A stretch of DNA of 64,000 nt from JALOOB01 sp040766655. GTDB lineage: Bacteria; Chloroflexota; Anaerolineae; CG2-30-64-16. Both the position numbers and the translations under genes were made by a program. The notes under the pieces are model-generated. The model was not told the DNA's origin and searched no databases. It worked only from the letters and a program-made list of their open reading frames with translations. Location: contig JAXGQB010000009.1 in assembly GCA_040766655.1 (NCBI GenBank), positions 186,001-250,000 on the forward strand, in the 5' to 3' direction. Shown in pieces: positions 57,510 to 64,000 of the stretch (position 1 is the first letter of the stretch; each line of letters begins with the position of its first letter).

Positions 57510-59549
57510 ATGACGATGAACACCGGTATGAAGCGACCCCCGCGAAAAATCACAGCCAGGATCGGGCGCAGGCTTGCTCGCCTGCAGCCTTCGGGCATGG
57601 TGCTGCTGGGCACTGTGGCAGTGATCGTCGGCCTGGCCACGGGCGCCGGCATCTGGCTCTTCAAGCAGATGATCGACTGGACGCACGCAGCAGCCTTCGG
57701 CGCCCTGGGTGGGGTCCTGGGCCGCGCGGGGCCGTGGACCGTGGCGCTGGTGCCCGCCCTGGCCGGCCTGGTGGTGGGGGTGCTCTGGCATCACTTCATA
57801 GGCGAAGAGCGCTATCACGGGGTTGCCGGCGTCATGGAGGCCGTGGCGTTGGGGGGCGGACGCCTGGCCTATCGCGTGGCGCCCGTCAAGACGGTGACGG
57901 CAGCGCTCTCCCTCGGCGGAGGCGCATCGGTCGGCCCGGAGGACCCGTCGGTTCAGATTGGCGCCAACCTCGGCTCGTTTGCGGGCCAGAAACTGCGCTT
58001 CTCCGACGAATGGATCCGCATACTGGTCGCGGCAGGGGTGGCCGCCGGGATTGCCGCCGCGTTCAATGCGCCGATCGCAGGCGTCTTCTTCGCGTTGGAA
58101 ATCGTGTTGGGAGAACTGAGCGCTGGGGGCGGACTCGGGGTGGTAGTGCTGGCAGCGGTGATCTCGGCGGTCTTCACCCAATCGGTGTCCGGTGCGCAGC
58201 CGGCCTTTCGCGTCCCTGCTTACAGCTTCAACTCCGCGGCCGAGTTGCCGCTCTACATGGGGCTGGGCCTGTTGGCCGGCGTGACCGCCGCGATCTACGT
58301 CAGCGCCCTCTATTTTGCCAAGGACCTGTTTCACCGCTGGCGGGTCCCCGCGTGGCTGAAGCCCGCCTTCGCCGGCCTGGCCGTGGGCATCGCAGGCATC
58401 TGGCTGCCGCAGGTGTTTGGGGTCGGTTACGAGACGATCGAGGCCATCTTCGACGGCCCACAGATGCCCATCCTGCTCCTCCTTGGCCTGCTTGCGGTCA
58501 AGCTGACGATGACCGCAGCAAGCATCGGCGGTGGCTTCCCGGGCGGCGTCTTCGCTCCCTCGCTCTTTCTCGGGGCCACGCTGGGAGCAGCTTACGGCGT
58601 TGCCGCACAACAGCTCTTCCCCGGCCTCGACATTGCGCCGCCCGCGTACGCCATGGTGGGCATGGCCGCGGTGCTGGCTGCCTCCGTCCACGCGCCGCTG
58701 ACGGCCATCCTGCTGCTGTTCGAGATGACCCACGACTATCACATCATCCTGCCGTTGATGTTTGCCGTGGTGATCGCGCTGCTGCTGGCCCAGCGCATCC
58801 GCCGCGATTCCGTCTACACCCTGGGCCTGGCCCGCAAGGGGGTCCGGCTGGAACGCGGGCGCGATGTCGAGGTGCTGGAGGGCATCACCGTGGGCGAGGT
58901 GATGGAGCCGAGCGATTGCGTGCTGGACGCCAGTGACACGCTCGGCGCTGCTTCCGACCAGTTCGCGCAGACGCGGCACCACGGCCTGCCCGTCGTGGAT
59001 TCTGACGGAAACCTGGTTGGCATCATGACGATCCAGGATCTGGAACGCGTCAGGGCGGGTGATGCACCCCCGTTGACTGTCGGTGAAGCCTGCACGCGCG
59101 ATCTTCTGGTGACCCATCCCGACGAGAGCATCGGCGTTGCGTTGCGGCACATGAGCTCGCGCGACGTGGGACGGCTGCCGGTTGTCGCGCGCGATGATCC
59201 CCGGCGCCTGTTGGGGCTGCTTCGTCGCGTGGATCTCGTGCGGGCCTACGAGATCGCCCTGTCGCGGCGCGCGTCGCTGCGCCACCGCGCCGAGGCGAGC
59301 CGGCTGGACGTCTCGACGGGCGGCGGGGTGAACGTCGTGGAGATCACGGTCCAGCCAGGGGCAGCCTGCATCGGAAAGCGCATCCGGGAGGCCGGCTGGC
59401 CGGGCGATTCCGTGATCGCCAGCGTGCGCCGCGGCCCGAACGTGCTCGTGCCGCACGGCAACACGGTGTTGCAGGCCGGCGACCGGCTGGTCGTGGTGGC
59501 CGAGGGCCCCGCGGTCGAGGCGACGCGGCGGCTGTGCGCGCCGCTCTAG
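57510..59549 (+). CDS. ClC-family chloride channel/antiporter with CBS pair and TrkA-C domain
   Basis: A 679-aa membrane protein. Residues about 30-440 are the ClC core. The filter motif reads 'GGGASVGPEDPSVQIG' (equivalent of GREGP, with the gating Glu kept), and 'GGGFPGGVFAPSLFLGA' is the third filter motif (GxFxP). Residues about 465-590 form two CBS domains ('VGEVMEPSDCVLDASDTLG', 'RDLLVTHPDESIGVALRHMSS'). Residues about 600-679 are a TrkA-C-like ligand domain ('VNVVEITVQPGAACIGKRIREAGWPG ... GDRLVVVAEG'). The ATGs at 57510, 57516 and 57528 are alternative starts. Divergent from imuA. Confidence 0.9.
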   Translation: MTMNTGMKRPPRKITARIGRRLARLQPSGMVLLGTVAVIVGLATGAGIWLFKQMIDWTHAAAFGALGGVLGRAGPWTVALVPALAGLVVGVLWHHFIGEERYHGVAGVMEAVALGGGRLAYRVAPVKTVTAALSLGGGASVGPEDPSVQIGANLGSFAGQKLRFSDEWIRILVAAGVAAGIAAAFNAPIAGVFFALEIVLGELSAGGGLGVVVLAAVISAVFTQSVSGAQPAFRVPAYSFNSAAELPLYMGLGLLAGVTAAIYVSALYFAKDLFHRWRVPAWLKPAFAGLAVGIAGIWLPQVFGVGYETIEAIFDGPQMPILLLLGLLAVKLTMTAASIGGGFPGGVFAPSLFLGATLGAAYGVAAQQLFPGLDIAPPAYAMVGMAAVLAASVHAPLTAILLLFEMTHDYHIILPLMFAVVIALLLAQRIRRDSVYTLGLARKGVRLERGRDVEVLEGITVGEVMEPSDCVLDASDTLGAASDQFAQTRHHGLPVVDSDGNLVGIMTIQDLERVRAGDAPPLTVGEACTRDLLVTHPDESIGVALRHMSSRDVGRLPVVARDDPRRLLGLLRRVDLVRAYEIALSRRASLRHRAEASRLDVSTGGGVNVVEITVQPGAACIGKRIREAGWPGDSVIASVRRGPNVLVPHGNTVLQAGDRLVVVAEGPAVEATRRLCAPL

Positions 59550-59596
59550 CCGGCCATCGTGCGGCCGCGGGGCCGGCAACAGAAGCAGAAATCAAA

Positions 59597-59631
59597 CAGG
59601 GGTCCAACCTCAAAAGGAGATCGGACCCCTG
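59597..59631. terminator. bidirectional hairpin terminator between convergent genes
   Basis: CAGGGGTCC (59597-59605)/GGACCCCTG (59623-59631), a perfect 9-bp stem with a 17-nt loop, between the ends of the ClC gene and the convergent secreted-protein gene. Confidence 0.6.
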
Positions 59632-59690
59632 CATTATGCCGGGGCAGTGGCGGCAGCTGCCGCTAATGTCCCGGCGCCGGTTGCACCCGG

Positions 59691-60476
59691 TTAGTTGGCG
59701 ATCGTGAACTTGACGAAGTACTCGTCGTAGTTGCTGTCATCGCGCACGACGCGCAGGCGTAGCGCATGCTCGCCGTTCGGCAAGCCGGTGGTGTCCAGCG
59801 TGTAGCTGAACTCACCGGGCTCCTCGCCCAGCGCGAGGAAGGCGGCTGCATCCGCGTCGCCGCCCGGCAGCAGGTCAAGTTGCCATTTGGCAAAGCGTGC
59901 ATCCGCAGCGTAGCCCTCGACCTCGACCGAACCGCTCACCGTCGCACCATCCTTCGGCGCGGTGAACCCGATCGTCATGGCGGAGGCAGCAGCCGGGGCC
60001 GGCGCGGCAGCCGGCGCCTTCGCGGGCTCAGTGGTGGCGGCCGGGGCCGTCGTGGCCGGAGCCGGCGCGGCCGCCGGGGCCGCAGTTGCCTGGCCGACGG
60101 TGAACTTCACGAAGTACTCATCGTAGTTGCTGTCATCGCGTACGACACGCAGCCGGAGGCCGTGCTCGCCTGCCGGCAGGTTCGTGGCGTCAAGGGTATA
60201 CTTGAACTCGCCCGGCGTCTCGCCCAGGGCCAGGAAGGCGGCGGCAGCCGCATCATTGAACGGCAACAGGTCCAGCTGCCACTTCATGAATTGCGCGTCG
60301 TTTGCGTAACCCGTGACATCCACGGTTCCAGTGACCGTGGCGCCATCCTTTGGCATCGTGAAGCCGTTAGCCTGAGCATCGGTGGTCTGCGCCGCAACAG
60401 CCAGCGGCAAGCTCAAGACCAGGACCGCTGCCAGGACGAACAGCACGATCCTGTTCCTACTTTGCATGAACGTCAT
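59691..60476 (-). CDS. secreted protein with two 'KWQLDLLP' modules joined by an Ala/Pro linker
   Basis: A 261-aa exported protein. It has a signal peptide (to about residue 29, 'LAVAA'), module 1 (about 36-129), an Ala/Pro/Thr-rich linker (130-165), and module 2 (about 167-261). Each module reads 'GFTxPKDGATVxGxVxVxGYAxDAxFxKWQLDLLP ... GEFxYTLDxTxLPxGEHxLRLRVVRDDSNYDEYFVKFT'. The modules are closely similar to each other and to those of the 18245-18994 protein. AAGGAG lies 6-8 nt before ATG 60476. It probably binds an envelope component; the ligand is unknown. Confidence 0.78.
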   Translation of the reverse strand: MTFMQSRNRIVLFVLAAVLVLSLPLAVAAQTTDAQANGFTMPKDGATVTGTVDVTGYANDAQFMKWQLDLLPFNDAAAAAFLALGETPGEFKYTLDATNLPAGEHGLRLRVVRDDSNYDEYFVKFTVGQATAAPAAAPAPATTAPAATTEPAKAPAAAPAPAAASAMTIGFTAPKDGATVSGSVEVEGYAADARFAKWQLDLLPGGDADAAAFLALGEEPGEFSYTLDTTGLPNGEHALRLRVVRDDSNYDEYFVKFTIAN

Positions 60477-60672
60477 TCTACTCTCCTTGCTTCAGTTTCC
60501 CGCGATAACTCAGATTGAATCACCGCGTATCGATCAGCTTAGCTTATGTGCGATCGGTCCACTGTGACCCTCAACTCATTTTTGCCTGATTGTACATTTC
60601 CTGTGCACTATATACGCAACGCAAATCCTTACATTATCGTGCAACCCACGTGGCACAGCCTGCGTATGAGAA

Positions 60673-60694
60673 GCATCGGGATACGTCCCGATGC
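60673..60694 (+). promoter_or_regulatory. hairpin in the leader of the GNAT gene
   Basis: GCATCGGGA-TACG-TCCCGATGC, a perfect 9-bp stem with a tetraloop, 27 nt before the start codon. It could be an attenuator-like or RNA-stabilising hairpin; no T-run follows. Confidence 0.4.
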
Positions 60695-60721
60695 CCTATA
60701 CCGTGAGAAGGACCCACAGGC

Positions 60722-61753
60722 ATGACAGCATCAGACATGGACCAACTGCAGATTCAGCCGCCCCAGGGCTACGTGGCGCGACCTGCCACGATGGACGATG
60801 TCGAGGCTGCGACCGAGCTGGCCAACGCCTACAACATTGCGCTCACCGGCCGTCCAACCATCGAGGCCGGGGAAATCCGGAGCGAGTGGGAAGGGCCGGC
60901 CATGAACCTGTCGGAGAACACACTTGCCATCTTCGCGCCCGATGGCGCCATGGCGGGCCTGGCGGAAGTGTGGGACAGCGAGCCGCACGTCAGCTACTTC
61001 GTCTATGCCGAGGTCCACCCTGCCCACCAGGGACGGGGCATCGGCAGCCTCATGGCGTCGTGGGCCGAGGCGCGCGGCCGCCAGCTGCTGACCCGTGCGC
61101 CGGAGGATGCCCGGATCATCCTGAAGCAGTTCCGAATGACCGACGACCGGACGGCCGCACGGTTTCTGCTCGACCAGGGGTACGTACTGGTGCGCCACAA
61201 CCTGCGCATGAGCATCGACTTCGACGGTCCGCCCGCCCCCCCAACCCTGCCCGACGGGCTGATCATCCGCCCGTTCGTGCGCGGCAAGGAGGAACGCGCC
61301 ATGCTGCTGGCGATCCGCGAGGAGTTCCGCGATCACTGGGGATGGGTGGAGCAGCCGCTGGAGGAAGACTACCACGACTGGCTGCACTACCTCGACACGA
61401 ATCCGACGTGCGATCCGTCGCTCTTCCTGGTTGCGGTGGACGGCGACGAGATCGTGGGGACGACGGTGTGCCAGACCGTCTGGCCCGAGGACCCTGAGGC
61501 GGGCTGGATCCACTCACTGGGGGTGCGTCGGCAGTGGCGGCGCAGGGGAGTGGCTCTGGCGCTGCTGCAACAGAGCTTCGTCGAGCTTCACGGGCGAGGC
61601 AAGCGCTCTGCAAAGCTGGGGGTCGACGCCGAAAGCCTCACCGGCGCGACGCGGCTGTATGAGAAGGCAGGCATGCACATGGAGCGGCAGTTCGCGTTCT
61701 ATGAGAAGGAACTGCGACCAGGCAGGGACCTATCCACACGGTCGCTGTCGTGA
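60722..61753 (+). CDS. tandem GNAT acetyltransferase (MshD-like architecture)
   Basis: A 343-aa cytoplasmic protein with two GNAT domains. Domain 1 has 'YFVYAEVHPAHQGRGIGSLMASWAE' (residues 100-120). Domain 2 has 'WIHSLGVRRQWRRRGVALALLQQSF' and 'LGVDAESLTGATRLYEKAGMHMERQFAFYEKEL'. Only the second keeps the RRxGVA acetyl-CoA loop and the C-terminal strand in full form; the first also has 'QGRGIG'. The architecture resembles mycothiol synthase, but no other mycothiol gene is near, so the substrate is open. The gene is monocistronic and convergent with hisE. Confidence 0.85.
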   Translation: MTASDMDQLQIQPPQGYVARPATMDDVEAATELANAYNIALTGRPTIEAGEIRSEWEGPAMNLSENTLAIFAPDGAMAGLAEVWDSEPHVSYFVYAEVHPAHQGRGIGSLMASWAEARGRQLLTRAPEDARIILKQFRMTDDRTAARFLLDQGYVLVRHNLRMSIDFDGPPAPPTLPDGLIIRPFVRGKEERAMLLAIREEFRDHWGWVEQPLEEDYHDWLHYLDTNPTCDPSLFLVAVDGDEIVGTTVCQTVWPEDPEAGWIHSLGVRRQWRRRGVALALLQQSFVELHGRGKRSAKLGVDAESLTGATRLYEKAGMHMERQFAFYEKELRPGRDLSTRSLS

Positions 61754-61768
61754 CGCTATAAGGGGTGA

Positions 61769-61795
61769 GGGGGCCTGGCCAGCGGCCAGGCCCCC
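61769..61795. terminator. hairpin between the GNAT gene and hisE
   Basis: GGGGGCCTGGCC-AGC-GGCCAGGCCCCC, a perfect 12-bp stem, between convergent genes. No T-run follows. Confidence 0.55.
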
Positions 61796-61861
61796 CCAGC
61801 TCCTGGGTCGATCTCTCCACGCGGTCCCGGTCAATGCGTGAGTCGGGCCGGCAAACACGCG

Positions 61862-62143
61862 CTACTTGAACCGCCGCGCCAGTTCGCCCTCCACGTCCTC
61901 CCAGCGAAGATCCCGTGCGGCCAGCAGGACCATGCAGTGGTAGACCAGGTCGGCCATCTCATAGATCACCCGGTCGTCCCCCTGGCTGAGGCCGGCGACC
62001 ACCGTCTCGACCCCTTCTTCGCCCACCTTCTGGGCAATGCGCGGCAGGCCCGCCTCGAACAGCTTTGCAGTGTAAGACCCTTGTGGCGCGTTCAGCTTAC
62101 GATCCTCGATCGTGCGCCACAGGCTCTGCAGAATTTCGCTCAT
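61862..62143 (-). CDS. hisE: phosphoribosyl-ATP pyrophosphatase
   Basis: HisE hydrolyses phosphoribosyl-ATP to phosphoribosyl-AMP, the second step of histidine synthesis. The 93-aa protein shows 'APQGSYTAKLFEAG', 'KVGEEGVETVVAG' (the EExxE/D metal-binding helix) and 'EMADLVYHCMVLLAA'. Last gene of the his cluster, 3 nt after hisI. The ATG at 62143 follows the hisI stop closely. Confidence 0.95.
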   Translation of the reverse strand: MSEILQSLWRTIEDRKLNAPQGSYTAKLFEAGLPRIAQKVGEEGVETVVAGLSQGDDRVIYEMADLVYHCMVLLAARDLRWEDVEGELARRFK

Positions 62144-62146
62144 GGT

Positions 62147-62482
62147 TCAGCCCTCATCGGCCAATGGCCGGTAGAAACAGCTCACGCTGCCGGTGTGACA
62201 GGCGGGCCCGGCCGGCTGCACCTGGACGAGCAGCGTGTCACCGTCGCAGTCGGCCCAGATGCCCGTGACCCGCTGCGTGTTGCCTGAGGTGGCGCCCTTG
62301 TGCCACAGCTCGACCCGGCTCCGGCTCCAGAAGTGCGTCTCGCCGGTGGCCACGGTCAGGCGCAACGCTTCGGCGTTCATCCAGGCCATCATGAGCACCT
62401 GGCCCGTTGTCCCATCCTGGACGATGGCCGGGATCAGGTCGTCCGCGTTCCAGCGCAGATCAGCCGCGGTGGTTTCCGTCAT
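62147..62482 (-). CDS. hisI: phosphoribosyl-AMP cyclohydrolase
   Basis: HisI opens the adenine ring of phosphoribosyl-AMP, the third step of histidine synthesis. The 111-aa protein shows 'IPAIVQDGTTGQVLMMAWMN', 'THFWSRSRVELWHKGATSGN' and the Zn/Mg-binding 'DCDGDTLLVQVQPAGPACHTG'. It overlaps the end of hisF by 23 nt (62460-62482) in another frame. hisI and hisE are separate genes here, not a fusion. Confidence 0.95.
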   Translation of the reverse strand: MTETTAADLRWNADDLIPAIVQDGTTGQVLMMAWMNAEALRLTVATGETHFWSRSRVELWHKGATSGNTQRVTGIWADCDGDTLLVQVQPAGPACHTGSVSCFYRPLADEG

Positions 62483-63263
62483 CCTGCCCGCCTTCTTCGA
62501 TGGTTTCGCTCTGCCGCACCGGCACGCCGCGGACGGCCAGGTACGCCTTCACCTGCCCCACGGACAGCATCCGATAGTGGAACAGGGACGCGGCCAGCGC
62601 CGCGTCCGCACCGCCCGCAGTCAGCGCATCGTAGAAATGCGCGGGCTCGCCCGCGCCGCCGGACGCAATGACCGGGATCGTGACGGCCTCGCTGACCGCG
62701 GCCAGCATGGGCAGGTCGAAGCCGCGCCGCGTGCCGTCGGTGTCCATGCTGGTGAGGAGGATCTCCCCCGCGCCAAGCGCCTCGACTTGCCGGGCCCATC
62801 GGACGACATCAAGCCCCGTGGGCGTCCGCCCGCCGTCGATGTACACCTCCCAGCCATCGGCCTGCCGCTTGCCGTCGATCGCGACCACGATACACTGGCT
62901 TCCGAACCGGGATGCGCCTGCGGTCACCAGCTCCGGCGTGCGCACCGCGGGCGAGTTGATCGAGACCTTGTCCGCGCCCGCCAGCAGGAGGCCGCGCATG
63001 TCGTCCACCGTCCGGATGCCGCCGCCAACGGTGAAGGGAATGAACACCGCGTCGGCCACGCGGCGCACCATGTCGATGACGATCTCGCGGCGTTCGTGGC
63101 TGGCCGTGATGTCGAGGAAGACCAGCTCATCCGCGCCTTCGCGGTCGTAGATCTGCGCCTGTTCGACCGGGTCGCCGGCGTCGCGCAGCGCCAGGAAGTT
63201 GACGCCCTTGACCACGCGGCCGTCTTTTATGTCGAGGCACGGGATGATGCGCTTCGCCAGCAT
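62460..63263 (-). CDS. hisF: imidazole glycerol phosphate synthase, cyclase subunit
   Basis: HisF, with HisH, turns PRFAR into imidazole-glycerol phosphate and AICAR. The 267-aa TIM barrel starts 'MLAKRIIPCLDIKDGRVVKGVNF' with catalytic Asp11, and has 'VFLDITASHERR', 'FTVGGGIRT', 'CIVVAIDGKR' (second catalytic Asp) and 'VIASGGAGEPAHF'. It starts 4 nt after hisA stops. The C-terminal extension 'EEGGQDDGNHRG' overlaps hisI. hisH is not between hisA and hisF here, so it must lie elsewhere, perhaps upstream of hisA. Confidence 0.96.
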   Translation of the reverse strand: MLAKRIIPCLDIKDGRVVKGVNFLALRDAGDPVEQAQIYDREGADELVFLDITASHERREIVIDMVRRVADAVFIPFTVGGGIRTVDDMRGLLLAGADKVSINSPAVRTPELVTAGASRFGSQCIVVAIDGKRQADGWEVYIDGGRTPTGLDVVRWARQVEALGAGEILLTSMDTDGTRRGFDLPMLAAVSEAVTIPVIASGGAGEPAHFYDALTAGGADAALAASLFHYRMLSVGQVKAYLAVRGVPVRQSETIEEGGQDDGNHRG

Positions 63264-63267
63264 CGGA

Positions 63268-64000
63268 TCAGCCTCCTTCCCGGCCCGCCGCGATGGCTGC
63301 GGCCAGGTCGATGGCGCCGGTGTAGAGCGCCTGCCCCACGATCACGCCCTCCACGCCGTCGCCCTCCAGGGCGGCCAGGATGCGGATGTCCTCCAGCGAC
63401 GCGACGCCGCCGCTTGCGATCACCTTCAGCCCGCTCCCGCGGGCCAGGGCGGCCGTCGCAGCGGCATTGACCCCGGTCAGGACGCCGTCGCGGGCAATGT
63501 CGGTGTGAACGACGCGCCGGACGCCCAGCTCCGCCATGCGCTGCGCCACGGTCAGCGCATCGAGGGCCGACGTCTCGCGCCAGCCGTGGATTGCCACCAG
63601 GCCGTCGCGTGCATCGATGCCGGCCACCACCCGGTCTCCCCCGAACCGCGCCACCGCCTCGCCCACGATATCCGGCCGCCGGACCGCGACCGTGCCGAGC
63701 ACGACGCGGGTCGCGCCCAGCGCCAGGGCCGCGGCCATGTCGGCCAGCGTGCGCATCCCGCCGCCGAATTGGATCGGCAGGGGGGTGGCGGCACGGATCT
63801 CGGCCAGCCGCCGCAGGTTGAGGGGCAGCTGCCGCGTGCTTGCATCGATTGGATGGTGTGCTGACGTTGCCTCGGTCGGAGGATGTAGAGACGTTGCATG
63901 CAACGTCTCTACGGTGGGTGCACCTGACCCGCCCGCGAACGCGCCATCCAGGTTGACGACGTGCAGCCACCCGGCGCCCGCGGCGGCCCACCGCCGCGCG
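63268..64000 (-). CDS. hisA: phosphoribosylformimino-AICAR isomerase, 3' part, with an in-frame inserted palindromic element
   Basis: HisA isomerises ProFAR to PRFAR, the step before HisF. The frame is open from the window edge, so the N-terminus is missing. It shows 'GAGWLHVVNLDGAFAGG', then 36 residues in place of the usual 5-10-residue loop, then 'NLRRLAEIRAATPLPIQFGGGMRTLADM' and the barrel end 'VIASGGVASLEDI', 'GVIVGQALYTGAI'. The extra loop is encoded partly by a perfect 28-bp palindrome at 63885-63912 and stays in frame. All core strands after the loop are intact, so the enzyme is probably still functional. Confidence 0.88.
   Translation of the reverse strand, partial: ARRWAAAGAGWLHVVNLDGAFAGGSGAPTVETLHATSLHPPTEATSAHHPIDASTRQLPLNLRRLAEIRAATPLPIQFGGGMRTLADMAAALALGATRVVLGTVAVRRPDIVGEAVARFGGDRVVAGIDARDGLVAIHGWRETSALDALTVAQRMAELGVRRVVHTDIARDGVLTGVNAAATAALARGSGLKVIASGGVASLEDIRILAALEGDGVEGVIVGQALYTGAIDLAAAIAAGREGG
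63885..63912. repeat. 28-bp perfect palindrome inside hisA
   Basis: Each half-site reads GTAGAGACGTTGCA and the next half is its exact complement, so the 28 bases form a palindrome centred between 63898 and 63899. Similar 'GTAGAGACG ... CGTCTCTAC' elements are common intergenic repeats in cyanobacteria and Chloroflexota (from memory). Here it lies in a coding region and is translated as 'VETLHATSL'. Confidence 0.85.

Noticed and set aside
57150..59579. 809-codon minus-strand frame opposite the ClC gene
   Set aside because: Shadow of a well-defined membrane channel; the sequence is His/Asp/Arg-rich without domains and overlaps imuA in another frame.

Overview
The window looks like a chromosomal segment of a high-GC Chloroflexota bacterium (Anaerolineae/Caldilineales-like). 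This is inferred from gene style, not from a marker gene. The clues are a BTAD-STAND-WD40 regulator, very large TPR/STAND proteins, secreted proteins carrying the 'LRLRVVRxDxNYDEYF' module often seen in this phylum, a GAAC-N4-GTTC type LexA box, and many short hairpin repeat families. No rRNA, tRNA, CRISPR array or prophage was seen.

Layout. 1-2818: the end of an alpha/beta hydrolase, then iorAB (indolepyruvate:ferredoxin oxidoreductase). 2810-3767: an IS200-like REP-associated transposase between copies of a hairpin-rich repeat. 3771-5528: a five-heme cytochrome c lipoprotein. 5744-10238: an overlapping three-gene ABC exporter/AttH operon. 10306-11216: a two-gene nucleotidyltransferase module. 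11261-15739: a BTAD/STAND/14xWD40 regulator, with a 77-aa protein across the divergent promoter. 16234-18994: secreted and membrane proteins. 19052-21943: an AAA-TPR protein. 22154-24060: a YbaK-type deacylase, an MFS transporter and a 32-aa membrane peptide. 24377-27946: a GAF-rich sensor kinase and its NarL-type regulator. 28397-35266: a 2289-aa TPR protein with a degenerate NTPase domain. 36010-35342: a lipoprotein. 36363-46595: a 3410-aa secreted RTX-type protein. 46805-48472: maltokinase. 48728-51214: a secreted beta-helix protein and a small secreted partner. 51450-51836: a VOC protein. 57366-51912 (minus): the ImuA-ImuB-DUF6504-DnaE2 mutasome with an SOS box. 57510-59549: a ClC channel. 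60476-59691: a secreted two-module protein. 60722-61753: a double GNAT. 64000-61862 (minus): hisA(partial)-hisF-hisI-hisE.

Themes. Signalling and surface functions dominate: one two-component system, three large STAND/TPR/WD40 proteins and several secreted proteins lie within about 50 kb. Small repeat families are scattered between genes, and several overlap stop codons (iorB, the YbaK-like gene, the 35342 lipoprotein, imuB). One perfect 28-bp palindrome lies inside hisA and is translated in frame. Well-formed sigma70-like promoters can be read for many units: TTGACA-N17-TATCAT before the RTX gene, TTGACT-N17-TATAGT before the beta-helix gene, TTGAAT-N17-TATAAT before the WD40 regulator and ATGACA-N17-TATAAT before the sensor kinase.

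All functional calls rest on motif and family recognition by eye. No database search was run.
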